A stretch of DNA of 64,000 nucleotides, taken from Portulaca oleracea. Lineage: Eukaryota > Streptophyta > Magnoliopsida > Caryophyllales > Portulacaceae. The number at the start of each line of letters is the position of its first letter. The stretch's first letter is position 1. The stretch spans positions 33,878,261 through 33,942,260 of the forward strand of contig CM055872.1 in NCBI GenBank assembly GCA_029582165.1. The letters run 5' to 3'. Both the position numbers and the translations under genes were made by a program. Below the pieces are notes generated by a model. The model worked only from the letters and a program-made list of their open reading frames with translations. It ran no database searches and was not told the DNA's origin. Positions 1-18,422 of this stretch are shown one piece after another.

Positions 1-283
1 AATAATACAAAAAAGCAGCCCAAAAGATAAAGGACAAAGAAGAAAGATGGTAGCACTGGACTTGCAACTAATATGGACACATGAAACTTTTACAAAAAGG
101 GTTATTCATTGAGGTTTTGGCAAAGTTTCAAAGATGAACCTTTTCATGAGGACCCTGAAATTTATGTTACAGATAAAAGTACGAAACTCATAAAGGCCTG
201 TAGACTACCTACAATCACTGCATCACACAAAATGAATATGAATGCAAGCAATAATAGTCGAGTAGTTGATGAGCCAAACCAAC

Positions 284-7072
<6,789 letters not shown>

Positions 7073-7250
7073 TTGCAGGGGATTCCAGGAGGAGAGAGAA
7101 AATGGAGGGTGGAGAAGACGACAGAGTGAAGGGTTTTAGCCGCACCAGAAAACAGGAGAAAGGAGGGTTTTAGGCTGGTAAGGGTTTTGGCGCTTCGTTA
7201 GACTTAGCGAAGTGAATGGCATACTGGGCTTTTGTAAGTGGGCTGTGATT
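7073..7250 (-). promoter_or_regulatory. 5' UTR/promoter-proximal region of the EF-Tu gene
   Basis: Sequence directly upstream of the EF-Tu start codon. On the gene strand it holds three AAACCCT-type boxes (plus-strand AGGGTTT at 7130-7136, 7164-7170 and 7181-7187). Such telo-box-like elements are common in plant promoters of translation genes. No clear TATA box was found, and the transcription start was not resolved. Confidence 0.45.
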
Positions 7251-7359
7251 CTCCACGTATGTTACTATCAATGGGTTTTTGAACTCAAAGGATACTACAA
7301 TACCACCCAAATATATTATATGCTCTTGGAGCAGATGCTCCAAATTTGACGTGGCAATT

Positions 7360-7589
7360 AATTAATTTTTCATGTTGAAATTGTATTTTTAAAAAAATTA
7401 CATAAAATCCTGGGATAACCGTTCACCTTCCCCATTCAATTTTCAGAAGCTCAATGCCTCAATCACAAACTGCCAATTAATTTTTCATGTTGAAATTGTA
7501 TTTTTAAAAAAATTACATAAAACCCTGGGATAACCGTTCACCTTCCCCATTCAATTTTCAGAAGCTCAATGCCTCAATCTCAAACTGCC
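7360..7589. repeat. Direct tandem duplication, 2 x 115 bp
   Basis: Bases 7360-7474 and 7475-7589 are almost identical; only a few substitutions were seen (for example ATCC/ACCC and CAC/CTC). This indicates a recent local duplication about 300 bp upstream of the EF-Tu start. Confidence 0.92.
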
Positions 7590-8870
7590 GCTTTCGTTCA
7601 CTCACGAGTCACGACGTTCTCCTGCGACCACCACAAGCAGCCTAGCATTCTCCTGTGACGTTTTTGCCGCCGACGCCACTGCTACAGTCACGAGTATCCG
7701 ATCGTTCAAAGGTGCCGCCTGTCCAATTTGTTCAACGCTTGGAAAAACGCCACTTTTGTTCACTCACGAGTCATGTTGTTCTCCTGCGACATTCACAGTC
7801 GTCGAGCATTCTCCTACGACGTTGTCGGCGCCGCCACGACTGCCACAACCATGAGCAGCTGACAGTTCAAACGACATCGTCTGTTCAGATTGTTCACTAT
7901 TTTTTTGGTGTAAACAACTTCTATCATGGCTGATGCGAATTCGAACCCCATCCTCACTTACAAATGTAAGAAACGAAAGATAGTGACTGGGTCTACAGTC
8001 ACTAGCAACAAGAAAAGATAATTCACTTTTATTTGCAAACCCTAAGCCATGTATTAGCACTTATACTCTGTTTTGTTGTGTCTCTATTTTATAATATGTA
8101 CGCATACATGGGTTGGAAAGCAAATTTGACGACTTCAATTTTGACGACTTTGTAATGTGTTCTCAAACCCTAAATTTGCACGTACTATAATTCACCTGAT
8201 TATTAGGTTTTAATTGCCCTAATTTCAAATGATTAGATCTTTCATATTAATGAGCAACAAATTATTGTGGGTGAACAACTTAAACATGCTGAGTGAACGA
8301 TTTTATGATTCCCTGAATGAAATTTGAATTGATGCCTTGATTTATGCACATACGTGAGTTGTTAATGTAAATTTGATGATTCAGTTTGAATAGAGGAAAA
8401 CACTTGCGATTATCACTAGTGAACAATTATGTGTAATCAAGTCCGATGAATTAATAATTTTGTGTGTGCTAGATATCACCAGTGAACAATTATGTGTTTC
8501 TTGAATTGGTTTTTGTGAATTTTAGTGCAAATGAGGGCTCAAATGGTGAAAGAGAAGAGCATATTCATACAATTGATCGGCATGGCCAGTACATTGAGAC
8601 CACATCAACCAAACGCCAAAGGTAATGCCACATTAAATAAGTGAACCACATTAGCCTCACCAGTGAATAAATTCAATGAATTCACATTTTATGTCACTTT
8701 TAGAGCGAATGAGGGCCCAATTGTTCAGGTTGAGTATCAAACAGAGGAAGAGACTCAAATTGTTGATGAAGTTGAGCCTAAAGTTTATAGTACACCTACA
8801 CCTAGACACAGGTTTGTCAATTGACATTATAAACCATAGTTATCAATACCATCAACCATAGATTGATCTT
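7590..8870 (+). other. Exon-like pieces of an unidentified gene or transposon fragment
   Basis: The stretch starts with two imperfect ~160-bp copies (GTTCACTCACGAGTCA at about 7596 and 7758). ATG at 7927 opens a 31-codon reading frame. Two further segments look spliced: about 8526-8621, ending AAAG|GTAATG, and about 8703-8811, preceded by TTTTAG and ending ACAG|GTTTGT. Both begin with ANEG and share acidic content. The paired ANEG segments suggest exon duplication. I do not recognise the family; a fragment captured by a transposon is possible. Confidence 0.25.
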
Positions 8871-9529
8871 CAATCACGATGAGCAGTCGAAGCTTTCATT
8901 GCTAAAGCAACCAGAGACCCATTTTAATGATTATCATTCATGATTATCAATATCATGGTGTAATAACCGACCCTAACCCACTTTAATTAAGCTAACTAAT
9001 GAGTTTAACTAACTAAATCGTGTATTTCAATTCATTTAATTGTTTTTTTTTGCAAGACTCGAACATAACAACGATCGCCACGCGTCAACGTATTATTTTA
9101 TTTATGTGTACTAGTCTGGCCACGCGCTGACCCAACAATCATAAATGTAAATTAGATGTACAAAATATGTGTCGATCCAACAACCATAATTGTTGATTAC
9201 TTGCATAACATGCTCTGTTGATCTTGAAAGAAAAAGATACATTGGACTTGAAACAGAAAAATACTGTTGTAGCCCAGAATTAACCATGAATCACTAACAT
9301 ATATTACATTTGTAAATAGATAAAAATTCGATATATAGTTAGAATTTTTACAGTAATCTAAGTCGGACTCAAACAAAGAATATAACTCATACCCAAAGAT
9401 TGACGATTAGTGGATTCCCTAGCATACATTCATAAGTTTGCAAACGTTCGTTAGCAGTTGCATGGTGCTAACTGATCATTGTAAATTGGTTGTCGTTAAT
9501 AACCATGGATGACACTAAATCTTGCGTCC

Positions 9530-12500
9530 AATTCACATCCAAAACTTATATTGTTTTGAGAGTTGAGGCATCATGTCATTGGTGAGAATGTACACATCAT
9601 ATAAATAGAATTTGCAGAAAAGATGTAGAATGCATGGCTTAAAATACCTTGAAACTAATATGTAATAACAGTTCGATGCAGTAACACTCTCTGAATGCTT
9701 CTTTACCATGTCATAGACAAAACCAAAGCCATCAAACGGATCAGTCAGGTTTAGTGCTATTTCTATATAAAAGTAATTAACAAAAACAATAACAAAACAT
9801 CTTATATCACAACACATTTCAAGAGTATTTATCAAGTGAGACAAGGTACACACGGGAGTTAGACAATGGAAAAGACCCACAAATAAATACCAATAGAGGC
9901 TACTTTTGTCCCATGTGATTCAAAGAGTAGTTTAGCACAACCAAAAAGGACACTATTGAAAATGTAATTTCTAAGATGAAAATTGCAGTGAAACATATAC
10001 TATCATAGCAGTTGTAGAGATTATCCTATAGGATCTGAAATTAGACAAATCCATTTATTGAAGAGATATGATAAGTTGGCTGCTGGAATGATCCTTCAGG
10101 CACAGGAAAGAGTTATGCATGTAAACAGGGAGAAAGATGATAATTTGGAGTGGGAATGGAGGGATCAAGGAGACACAAGAGATGTTGGATTTTGCAAGAA
10201 AGCATGAGATAATGCAAAAATTGAAGTGATCCCAATGGATTATATCAACATAGCCCATAATCGGCTCACTAACAGAGTTGTTAGATACCACTTTATAATT
10301 TATCTTAATAACAGTTAGGCTAACACTCTGCCCTCAAATACCTAGAATTTATTTAAGATTCACATATTTTAGCTATTAAAACTTTGGCACCAACATAGAT
10401 GGAGAAATAGGCTGATTGATAAAGGAATATTATTCTACTGTAACAATTTTCAAGTGACAAAAGCTTCCATGTCAAGAGCTAAGTCATAATTTCCATTTCT
10501 CACACACCTGAACATGGATACATACGAATACAGCTTCAGGAGAGAGTTCACCTGTGAACATTAGGAAGAAAAAAAACAACTACTAAGCAAAGCAGACAAG
10601 GGAATAGAATATAATAAGTTAAAAAGAGTATACATTCACAAAATGACCAAAAAGTAGCATATAAAATTTTCACAGAATGATAGCTAACTGCCTACAGTGA
10701 CATGAAAGGGTCTAACAGTCAACAAAATTGAAATGTTTGTTACCTTTTAAATTGAGAGACTGATAAATCTCCTGGCGGATTACTCTTTCCGTAGAAGTTA
10801 GGAAATCGAAACTTCATATCAGTAAAATGCTAGTAGGCAATGTGAACAACAATTGGGCAGACTTTACATAATTTAAAAACAAAGTAGAAGAACATATGGT
10901 ACAACTGTTTGATGATTATAAACCTGGACCACTCCCTGATCTGTTGCGAATCCCGCGGTCCCACAATTAAACTTGTAAGAAGATAGCCAACAATTACCTG
11001 TATTTTGAACCCGCATAGTTATCATTGAAGACAGGTCTAAATAAATAGGTGTATGTAAAAGAAAAAGGTGTTGGAGCAGAACTAAGTTTGAAGTCAGATC
11101 ATAAATGATAAGAAAAGCCAAGAATATAGGTTGTCCCACTCAGGAAAATAAGATCCTACTAACTGCAGTAGAAACAATTAGCAAAACCAAGTCTAATATT
11201 AACATATCATACAAACAAATGGTAGATTATTAATCCTACTGTTATAAGCAACCCTGCAGAAAAAGCCAAAAATAGGAATAAGTTGATAACAATAAAGGTG
11301 ATGATGTTGGTTATGATAATGATGAGAAATTACAAAAACTCCTATTAGAACAACATATGGAAATGTAACATCACCTTTATCGTCGAAAAGGTGATGATCC
11401 TACTGTTACACAAAGTTTCCTACTATCTTGTAATAATTACTTCTCCCAAAATTAGAAATTTGCGAAACTCCTCTAGCTTGTCTCTAGCTTAGAATTTTAT
11501 TGATTCTGGTAAGTTCTTTCTCATAATCAAATCAATTAAATAATGTCTATTGGTGATCAAATAACTCTATGAAGGTGGCCCTTTTTAAAACTTTTTTGTC
11601 CTCTATCTCAATTTTCCCCATAAAGAATCTCTAAATAGTGTAGTTTAGGGCAAGGTAAATTAAGTAGTAACTAAAATTGAAGTTTAGGGGGCAATAAGTT
11701 AATAGTATGCTATTAGTTCTCTACATAAAGAAGATTGAAATAGTCCATTTGGTAATTGATCCAATACAAGATCCGGGTTACATCAGAGCACAAGCTGTCA
11801 GTATAACACATATCTTTGACAGGTATATCCATGTCAATAGTTGACCTTATTCTCGAAATCAACAACCATGAAATACAACACAGGACAACATTTCTAATTC
11901 TTGTTACAAGTTCTATGCCCATAAAGCTTCTATAAACATAGGTCCATATCATACTGACTTACCAAGCTCATGAAACCTAGGACAACTTATATAAATGAAA
12001 TCTACTTTGTCATTAGAAAAAATATACCTCATTATTAATAAGGACAATAGTTACTTCTGAGTTCTAAAGTTCTTTCAAATTATGAATTGCCATGTACCTA
12101 ATAAACCTATTATAGAGCTTTTCCGCCATGCATCCAAGGCTGTTGAGACAACGTCATGATCCCAAAACAATCAAGTTGTAAACGGCTAGAAAGAACCAGA
12201 ACCCAATACATAAAGAATGCTCAAGTAGCTGCGCAACCCCATTCAATTTCTAATTTAATCTCCTATCTCTCTTATAATCAACAACCATCTATATCTTCAA
12301 TAATCATCAACTCTTCCAGAATTTGCCTAAGTTATGACATTCATGGACCTGCATAAGTGTTTTTTTTTTTTAAAGTTTGGTTGGGAGGAATTGGGGGTAC
12401 TGGGGAAGGGGGGAGGATCTCATTGCCACATATTAACAAGACATACCATTCACATACCCAAATAAAGGTCGTCAAAATTAATCAATTCGCATTTAGCTGA

Positions 12501-13300
12501 AAAACAGACAATGCCTTTAACAATTATGGCGTTAGGCAATCCAACAAAATTAACAATAGACACAATAAATTTTACATGCAAAAAAATTCAGCAATGTATA
12601 CCATATATTCATTCCATTCACTTTGGAAAAACATAGGTAAAAAAAGTGTAAACAGGTAAACAGAGAAAGATGAGATTAATCTTAAACTTGCCTTAGATTA
12701 CAACACCAACACGGTTTTGTATGCCGATCAAGACTTAATAGACAAGATTCGGACCCCAATTAATGACACGTCACTGGAACTATAAACCAAACAATCCAAA
12801 TTTTGTTAGCAGAAAACCCCGACGAATTAATTAGGTCATCGATTCAGACATAACTGTATTGCTGGTTAGGCCACAAAGAGGAGTTGTGATGCGATAATGG
12901 GGAAAAATCGAAAATGAAGATGACATGCAACAACGAATACCAACAAAAACTTTCAAAAAATTCAATTATCTGCATTATTACATACGAAATTAATTAGAGA
13001 TAACTCCCCACAAAAGTACACACAACATAAATAGAGAAGAGGAACATTACCTTTTCGCTTCAGTCAGAACAATTTATGTTGATTAATCAATTGCGTACAA
13101 ATGAGAGAGTCCATGTACAGTACAATTTTTAAAAAAAATTTTTTTTATGATGAGAGCAACACAAATGAAGATAGCAGAAGGCTAAGAAGAGAGAAAGAGA
13201 GATTATTGCTTTCAGACATGAGATGGGAGGCGAGAGGCTTATACCTTCTGCTATGGGAAGAATGAAGGAAGAGAACAGGGCGCATGAGAAGGAAGAAAGA
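9530..13300 (-). other. Weak candidate for a spliced minus-strand gene
   Basis: Several minus-strand segments have consensus splice borders and open frames: a 5' segment ending AAAAG|GTAATG at about 13051; 10997-10924 (CAG|..|GT, reads VIVGYLLTSLIVGPR); about 10812-10744 (ending AAAAG|GTAACA); 10554-10510 (reads GELSPEAVFVCIHVQ); and about 9765-9690 (reads LTDPFDGFGFVYDM). The phases of the 10997, 10812 and 10554 segments can be joined in frame; the last one cannot be joined directly. I do not recognise the product. The rest of the interval is AT-rich with no other features visible. Confidence 0.22.
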
Positions 13301-13494
13301 CTGAAAGAGCGTCAGTATTAGCCTATTAGGGTTGTAATGACATCAGTAGGGGCAAATATGAAAATCAATATTTGTGACACAACTCTCCTTAACTGCTTTT
13401 AATAAGGTTTTTGATTTTGACTGTAGTTAAAATAACTCTACCAATCCCGAATTTTCAATTTATTTATGTAGTTGACTTTTTATAAAATTGATCG

Positions 13495-13527
<33 letters not shown>

Positions 13528-13548
13528 TATTATTATTATTATTATTAT
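13495..13548. repeat. (TTA)n microsatellite, left of inverted-repeat element
   Basis: About 18 TTA units, with one slip. The same repeat resumes at 14554 on the other side of the 1-kb element. Confidence 0.92.
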
Positions 13549-14553
13549 GAACTAATAACATATACGTCCCCCAAACTTTTGTAAAATAAGATTTTTACCC
13601 TCTATGTTTGAGAAATCTCAATTACCCACCCTAACCTTTATTGTTTATATAAATATATACTTTTTCCGTTTTATCAATAACCTGGACATATTTACCCTTA
13701 TAATTTTATTTGGTTTGACAAAAATACCCTCAAAGTTTAAAATGAAAAGACAAAACTATCCTCTTCTTAACTAAATTGAATACACGTTTATTTGGGTGGC
13801 CCTTGCTATTTTCTTCTTCCCCTACTACTGAGACAGAAAGAACGACAACCCCAACCACCATGAGGAACACGATCGACGGCAACTAGGATTTGATTCGTTG
13901 TTAATCTTGTACCAATATGCGACTTTGGAATTAAATAATTTTTCAAATATTCTAGTTGTCTAATATTAGATGAGATTATGACCACACATAGCACTAGCAT
14001 TTATTTCAATCTCGTTGGTGATTAAGAGAGTATAGTTTGATGCTCTGTTTGGCATTAAACTGCTTTTACAAAGCTCTAAACCTAAACCAATGCATAAAAT
14101 ATCATAACTAGATAATATATAGAAAACCTAATCTCCTTGCGTACGATTAATGATTGAATAAAGATCATTTCACTGAAATCCTGTTTGTAACAATTTGATT
14201 GCAACTCCTCCCCACTTCAGTCATTGCAGGAAGCCTCAACCATTATTCATGGAGTTTCAATTAATCAGGCAAAAAAAATGGGGTGGGGGTGGGGGTGGGG
14301 GTGGGGTGGGGTTGAGTTGGGTATAATAATGAAATTGGGTAAGGGAATTTTTTTTTTGAAGGGTAAAATAAAACTTTTATCATTTATATTGACTAAGTAA
14401 ATTTGAAAAAGTAGATAAAATTGATATTAATAGTGGTTGAGTATTGTATTTATTATATTTACTATTTGTTAGGTTGGGTAATTATTATTTTTCAAACATG
14501 GAGGGTAAAATCCTCATTTTCAAAAGTTTGGGGGATGTATATGTTAATAGTTC
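13549..14553. mobile_element. 1-kb element with ~63-bp terminal inverted repeats inside a TTA microsatellite
   Basis: The left end, GAACTAATAACATATACGTC (13549 on), is matched in inverted form at the right end (ATGTATATGTTAATAGTTC, to 14553). The match continues for ~63 bp through CCCCCAAACTTTTG and TTTTACCCT. The interior has no long ORF. Both flanks are TTA repeats, as if the element had inserted into the microsatellite. Superfamily not identified; Micron-like or MULE-like non-autonomous elements are possible. Confidence 0.65.
14279..14315 (+). repeat. G-rich run (GGGGGT)n, possible G-quadruplex
   Basis: At least six runs of four or five G separated by single T, inside the 1-kb inverted-repeat element. 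It meets the simple G-quadruplex pattern on the plus strand. Confidence 0.8.
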
Positions 14554-14591
<38 letters not shown>

Positions 14592-14605
14592 AATAATATT
14601 ATTAT

Positions 14606-14691
<86 letters not shown>
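14554..14691. repeat. (TTA)n, (TAA)n and (ACT)n compound microsatellite
   Basis: TTA units to about 14588, a short TAATAA inversion, then about 28 ACT units to 14691. Open frames here on both strands are low-complexity artefacts. Confidence 0.95.
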
Positions 14692-15650
14692 GGCCTGAAC
14701 CCGTGCGATGCACAGAGTGAACTCAATTAGTTACTTTTGAAATTTTATAAAAGTCACAAATGTGAAATTTATTGATGATTATTGAAGAAAACGTTTATGA
14801 ATGTGAAACTTATTGATGGGGAAGGTAAATGATTATATCTATATGATTCTGAAGTGCGATAAGATTGATCTTGCTTGCTCCTGACTGTAGATGAAGAGAA
14901 GTTTGATTTTGGGATATTTAGTATGTTGTTTGTGAAAGTAGATGCACAATATTAGGTTAATATATGGGAAATAGATATAACCTCTAACAGATGTGTTATA
15001 TTTATATAGATATATACAAAAACTCATGAATCTCATTGACCTAACCGCAATGGTCATGTTAATAATCTAATTGGTAATGATTTTGAAGTGTTTCGGATAT
15101 TAAGGTCATTAGTTATGACATTTTTGTTTTAGTGGTGTAATTAAATTAAAATTGAATACTGTTGTTTGAGATTTCATAGGACTTGTTTAAGGATATATTT
15201 TTTAATTTCTTGAATAGTAAATAAAATCTGGAAAGAAATAGAAAATAAAATACAATTAAAATTTAAATTGAACACTACTGTTTGAGACTTAGTAGGACTT
15301 GTTTTGAATGTAAGTGTTGTCAAACAGATGTGAATTAAGGATATATTTTTAAATTTTTTTAATTGTAAATAAAATCTGGAAAGAAATTGAAAATAAAATA
15401 AAATGCAATTAAAATTAAAATTGAACACTATTGTTTGAGACTTAGTATGACTCGTTTTGAATGTAACTGCTGTCAAACAGACGTGGATTAAAGATATATT
15501 TTTTAATTTCTTTAATTGTAAATAAAATCTGGAAAGAAATTGAAAATAAAATACAATTTACTGCGCTGTGATTGGTCTACACTCCGAGAAACGCTCCCGT
15601 AGCTTTATTTCGTGGCACCCAGAATGATTTCTATCATAATATATAGATTA
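14692..15650. repeat. Unclassified repeat starting at CCCGTGCGATGCACAG, with ~150-bp tandem units
   Basis: It begins right after the (ACT)n run with AGGCCTGAACCCGTGCGATG and ends near ATATATAG at another microsatellite. Three tandem units lie at about 15152-15267 (carrying a ~37-bp deletion), 15268-15420 and 15421-15555. Each contains TTGTTTGAGA..TAGTA and AAATAAAATCTGGAAAGAAA. The GTGCGATGCAC-type end resembles a dispersed plant repeat, but I cannot assign a class. Confidence 0.6.
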
Positions 15651-15664
15651 TTATTATTATTATT

Positions 15665-15705
<41 letters not shown>

Positions 15706-15722
15706 TATTACTACTACTACTA
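15643..15722. repeat. (ATT)n (ATC)n (ACT)n microsatellite
   Basis: Successive ATT, ATC and ACT trinucleotide runs. Together with 14608-14691 they bracket the 14692-15650 repeat with trinucleotide tracts on both sides. Confidence 0.9.
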
Positions 15723-16286
15723 GTTCTTAGGGACGAAAGTAAATCTCATACATTGTTGAAAACATGCTTTGGCTGAATCTAAAATGATTGTAACATTGTA
15801 AATATAGTTTTCTAATTTTTTACCAAAAAATAAATTAAAGTTTTAATTAAAATGTATATAAATGTAATTAAACATGATCATTACAACTACATTTAGTATT
15901 ATCATAATTTTCTTACCAAGTATAATGTACGACATATCATGGGTTATATATAATTAGAGTTATTGTGCCTTTTGATGTCACTAGTAAGTAGAAAGCACGC
16001 AACTATCTTATATGATAGAGCATTATTAGAGAAAGAACATTAAGAAAAAGAAAGTATTCCAGTATCAACTTCAATTTAAAAGCGTGTAAATTTTTGAAAA
16101 AATTGACTAATTTTGGTAATGTATAATATGGGTATTTATTATATGTTTAGAAAAATTTTCAAAATTTTACACCTCTTCCCAACACCTTGCCAACCAATAT
16201 TCACGAAAAACTTACCTAACCTAAATCAACCATCCAAAGAACAAAGTAAATAAAATAATAAAACTATAGAATAAGCGTTCAAGTGG
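15723..16286. other. AT-rich stretch without a gene
   Basis: No ORF, splice-like structure or clear repeat. A short part (GTAAATCTCATACATTGTTGA at about 15740) resembles intron 4 of the EF-Tu gene at about 3580, hinting at a shared dispersed repeat. The stretch ends at target duplication GTAAA (16287-16291). Confidence 0.5.
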
Positions 16287-16386
16287 GTAAATGATGTAAG
16301 TCTGCCGACGCCAAGCCCATTAAAGAAAGTCCAATTCATCTACAAGGAGGTAGAACGAGCTATAGAGGAAGGATCTAGTGTGGAGG

Positions 16387-17433
16387 TGGAGCGTTCCCCT
16401 CGCGTGAGTGAGTTAAGATTAGCTTGAGTGTGTGAATGGGAACGATGATCAACACAAACAAGGGCTTGAATACCCAAAGGAAGGATATGACCTTGAGTAA
16501 GGAGGGTCCACTACTCTAGGCCTCACACCCCACCATGATTATCATAGGTAATCCACTAAATAATCACTAAAGGAATGACTTGCTAACACCACCATTAACA
16601 ATGGATAAAGTAAGAACATGATTTTTGAGAGACAAACTAGGGGAAAACCCTAACAATGCATTAGCGAATCATTCATCAACATAATCTGCCTTGTGAAGAG
16701 TGAAAACAAGGTATTTATACTAAACATAAATTAAGCCCAAATCTCAGCAAAAACGCAACAGGCACGCACGTGTTGCAGGCCGGTCATGGGCACGACGCAG
16801 ACAGTTGTGGGCGCGATAGCCATCTGTCTTCCCCAGCCCAACGCCTGCCGAAGCGAGTCGCGGGTGCGACCAGATGTGTCGCGGGCGTGACCGCCATCTG
16901 TCCCAACGTACGCCTAGCCCTGTTGAAGTGTGTCGTGGCCGTTACAGAGTGGGTCACGGGCGCGACGCCCCTAGGCAGAACAACGTCACGGGTGCGACGG
17001 AAATGACTTAGGTGCGACGGAAATGACTTTTGTGGCGTTCATCCGAATGACTTCACGGGCGCGACGGGATTATACTCGGGCGCGACGGCCATCTGCCAGC
17101 TGGCGTTGATCCTTCCTTGAATTTTATTGAATCCGGGGCTACACCGGACCCTGATTCTTTGATGCTTCTTGTCCCGAGACGGCTCGCATGATCCCGAGGC
17201 CCGCGGGGTTGGTGGGGCAAAACCCGAGCCTCTCCAAGCTCCAACATCGGACGACTCGCCTTAACCATGCCAACCCGATACTCATCAATCCACCCTTTGA
17301 GAAGGTATATCGGTTCTTGAAAATGCCCGGGTGAGCGGGTTTAGTGTGGAAATGCCGGGTTAAGATTCTTTCCTTCTTGCCATCAACCACAAGCCCGGCT
17401 TTAGAAGCTCGGAGCCGAACCCGACACGGTTCA
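16387..17433 (-). repeat. 3' LTR of element B with reiterated GTCGCGGGCGCGAC-type motif
   Basis: 1047 bp. About nine copies of a GTC-[AG]CGGG[CT]GCGAC motif lie at 16785-17090. In element orientation they are upstream of the TATA box (minus-strand GTATAAATACC at about 16710). Confidence 0.9.
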
Positions 17434-17525
17434 TACTCCCCCTCTTGAAAAAGAGTTGCCCTCAACTCTTGGGGGTTAAAACCGATGCATTCTTCATCAA
17501 CTGGCTCCATAGAACTTCGAGCATC

Positions 17526-18398
17526 TCAATCAACACAAATCATCGTGCCAGACATCCAACAAGCTTCAAATCCCACAATGTACCCATCGTCCAAATGCAA
17601 GAAAATAGAAGAAGGCTTGTTTTGTGGAGGTGAGGGGTTAAGGGGCGGAAGAGGAAATTTATGTGGTGCTTGAGAACTCTCTATCTCACTAGGCTCGTAA
17701 TAAGGTAAAGACAAAGCAAGAGGTAACTCGTCCTCACCAAGAGCACACTCATCCCGTGTTTCGCTCATCATGAGAAGATTCCTCAACTCATTACCCATCC
17801 CGACTTTTGAAGATTTGGGTTCTTGGGAAGAAATAGGAAGTAGTTTGACCTTTTTGCCTTTATGGGTGAATGTGTAAGTGTTGTCCAACCCATTGTGCAC
17901 CGTTTGCTTGTCGTATTGCCAAGGACGACCCAATAAAATGTGACAATCACTCATAGGAACAACATCACAAACAAGGGAATCACCGTAGTTAGTCCTAAAA
18001 GAAAAATTCACTAAGACTTGCTTAGTTACCTTGACGTCGTTGTGATCGTTGAGCCTATGGAGTGAATACGGTCGAGGGTGCGGTAATAGAGGCAAGCCAA
18101 GCTTCTCGACCATAGTTGTAGATGTAACGTTCGTACAACTTCCTCCATCAATGACAAGAGTACAAACTTTTCCACCCATGAAGCACCGCGTTTGGAACAA
18201 CATTTCCCTTTGGGCCTTGTCGAGTGGAGCCTCATGGTTATGCAAAACTCTCCTTAATACAAGGGCACCTCCATGAACGGGCGGTACGGGAGCGACTTCC
18301 TCTTCGTCACTCACATCTTCCTCGTTGACAATCACCTTGGCCTCTTCTTGAGCCCTTCGAAGCTCAACATCGATGTCATGGACCTCTTGGAGTGTCAA
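17526..18398 (-). CDS. Retroviral-type aspartic protease ORF of element B
   Basis: 290-residue open frame. An acidic N-terminal linker is followed by the protease: active-site region LVIDGGSCTNVTS (~residues 80-92), then KQVLVNFSF and CHILLGRPWQYDKQTVHNG. In complete Ty3/gypsy elements RT follows; here the frame ends after a linker and the polypurine tract and LTR begin about 70 bp later. There is no frame break within it, so it could be translated, but the upstream gag is broken. Confidence 0.82.
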   Translation of the reverse strand: MTLQEVHDIDVELRRAQEEAKVIVNEEDVSDEEEVAPVPPVHGGALVLRRVLHNHEAPLDKAQREMLFQTRCFMGGKVCTLVIDGGSCTNVTSTTMVEKLGLPLLPHPRPYSLHRLNDHNDVKVTKQVLVNFSFRTNYGDSLVCDVVPMSDCHILLGRPWQYDKQTVHNGLDNTYTFTHKGKKVKLLPISSQEPKSSKVGMGNELRNLLMMSETRDECALGEDELPLALSLPYYEPSEIESSQAPHKFPLPPLNPSPPQNKPSSIFLHLDDGYIVGFEACWMSGTMICVD

Positions 18399-18422
18399 AG
18401 TCCGACAGTTTGGGCAATCCGC

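Noticed and set aside
14421..14726. Open frames on both strands with poly-Thr, poly-Val or poly-Ser
   Set aside because: Produced by the TTA/ACT trinucleotide microsatellite; no protein signal outside it.
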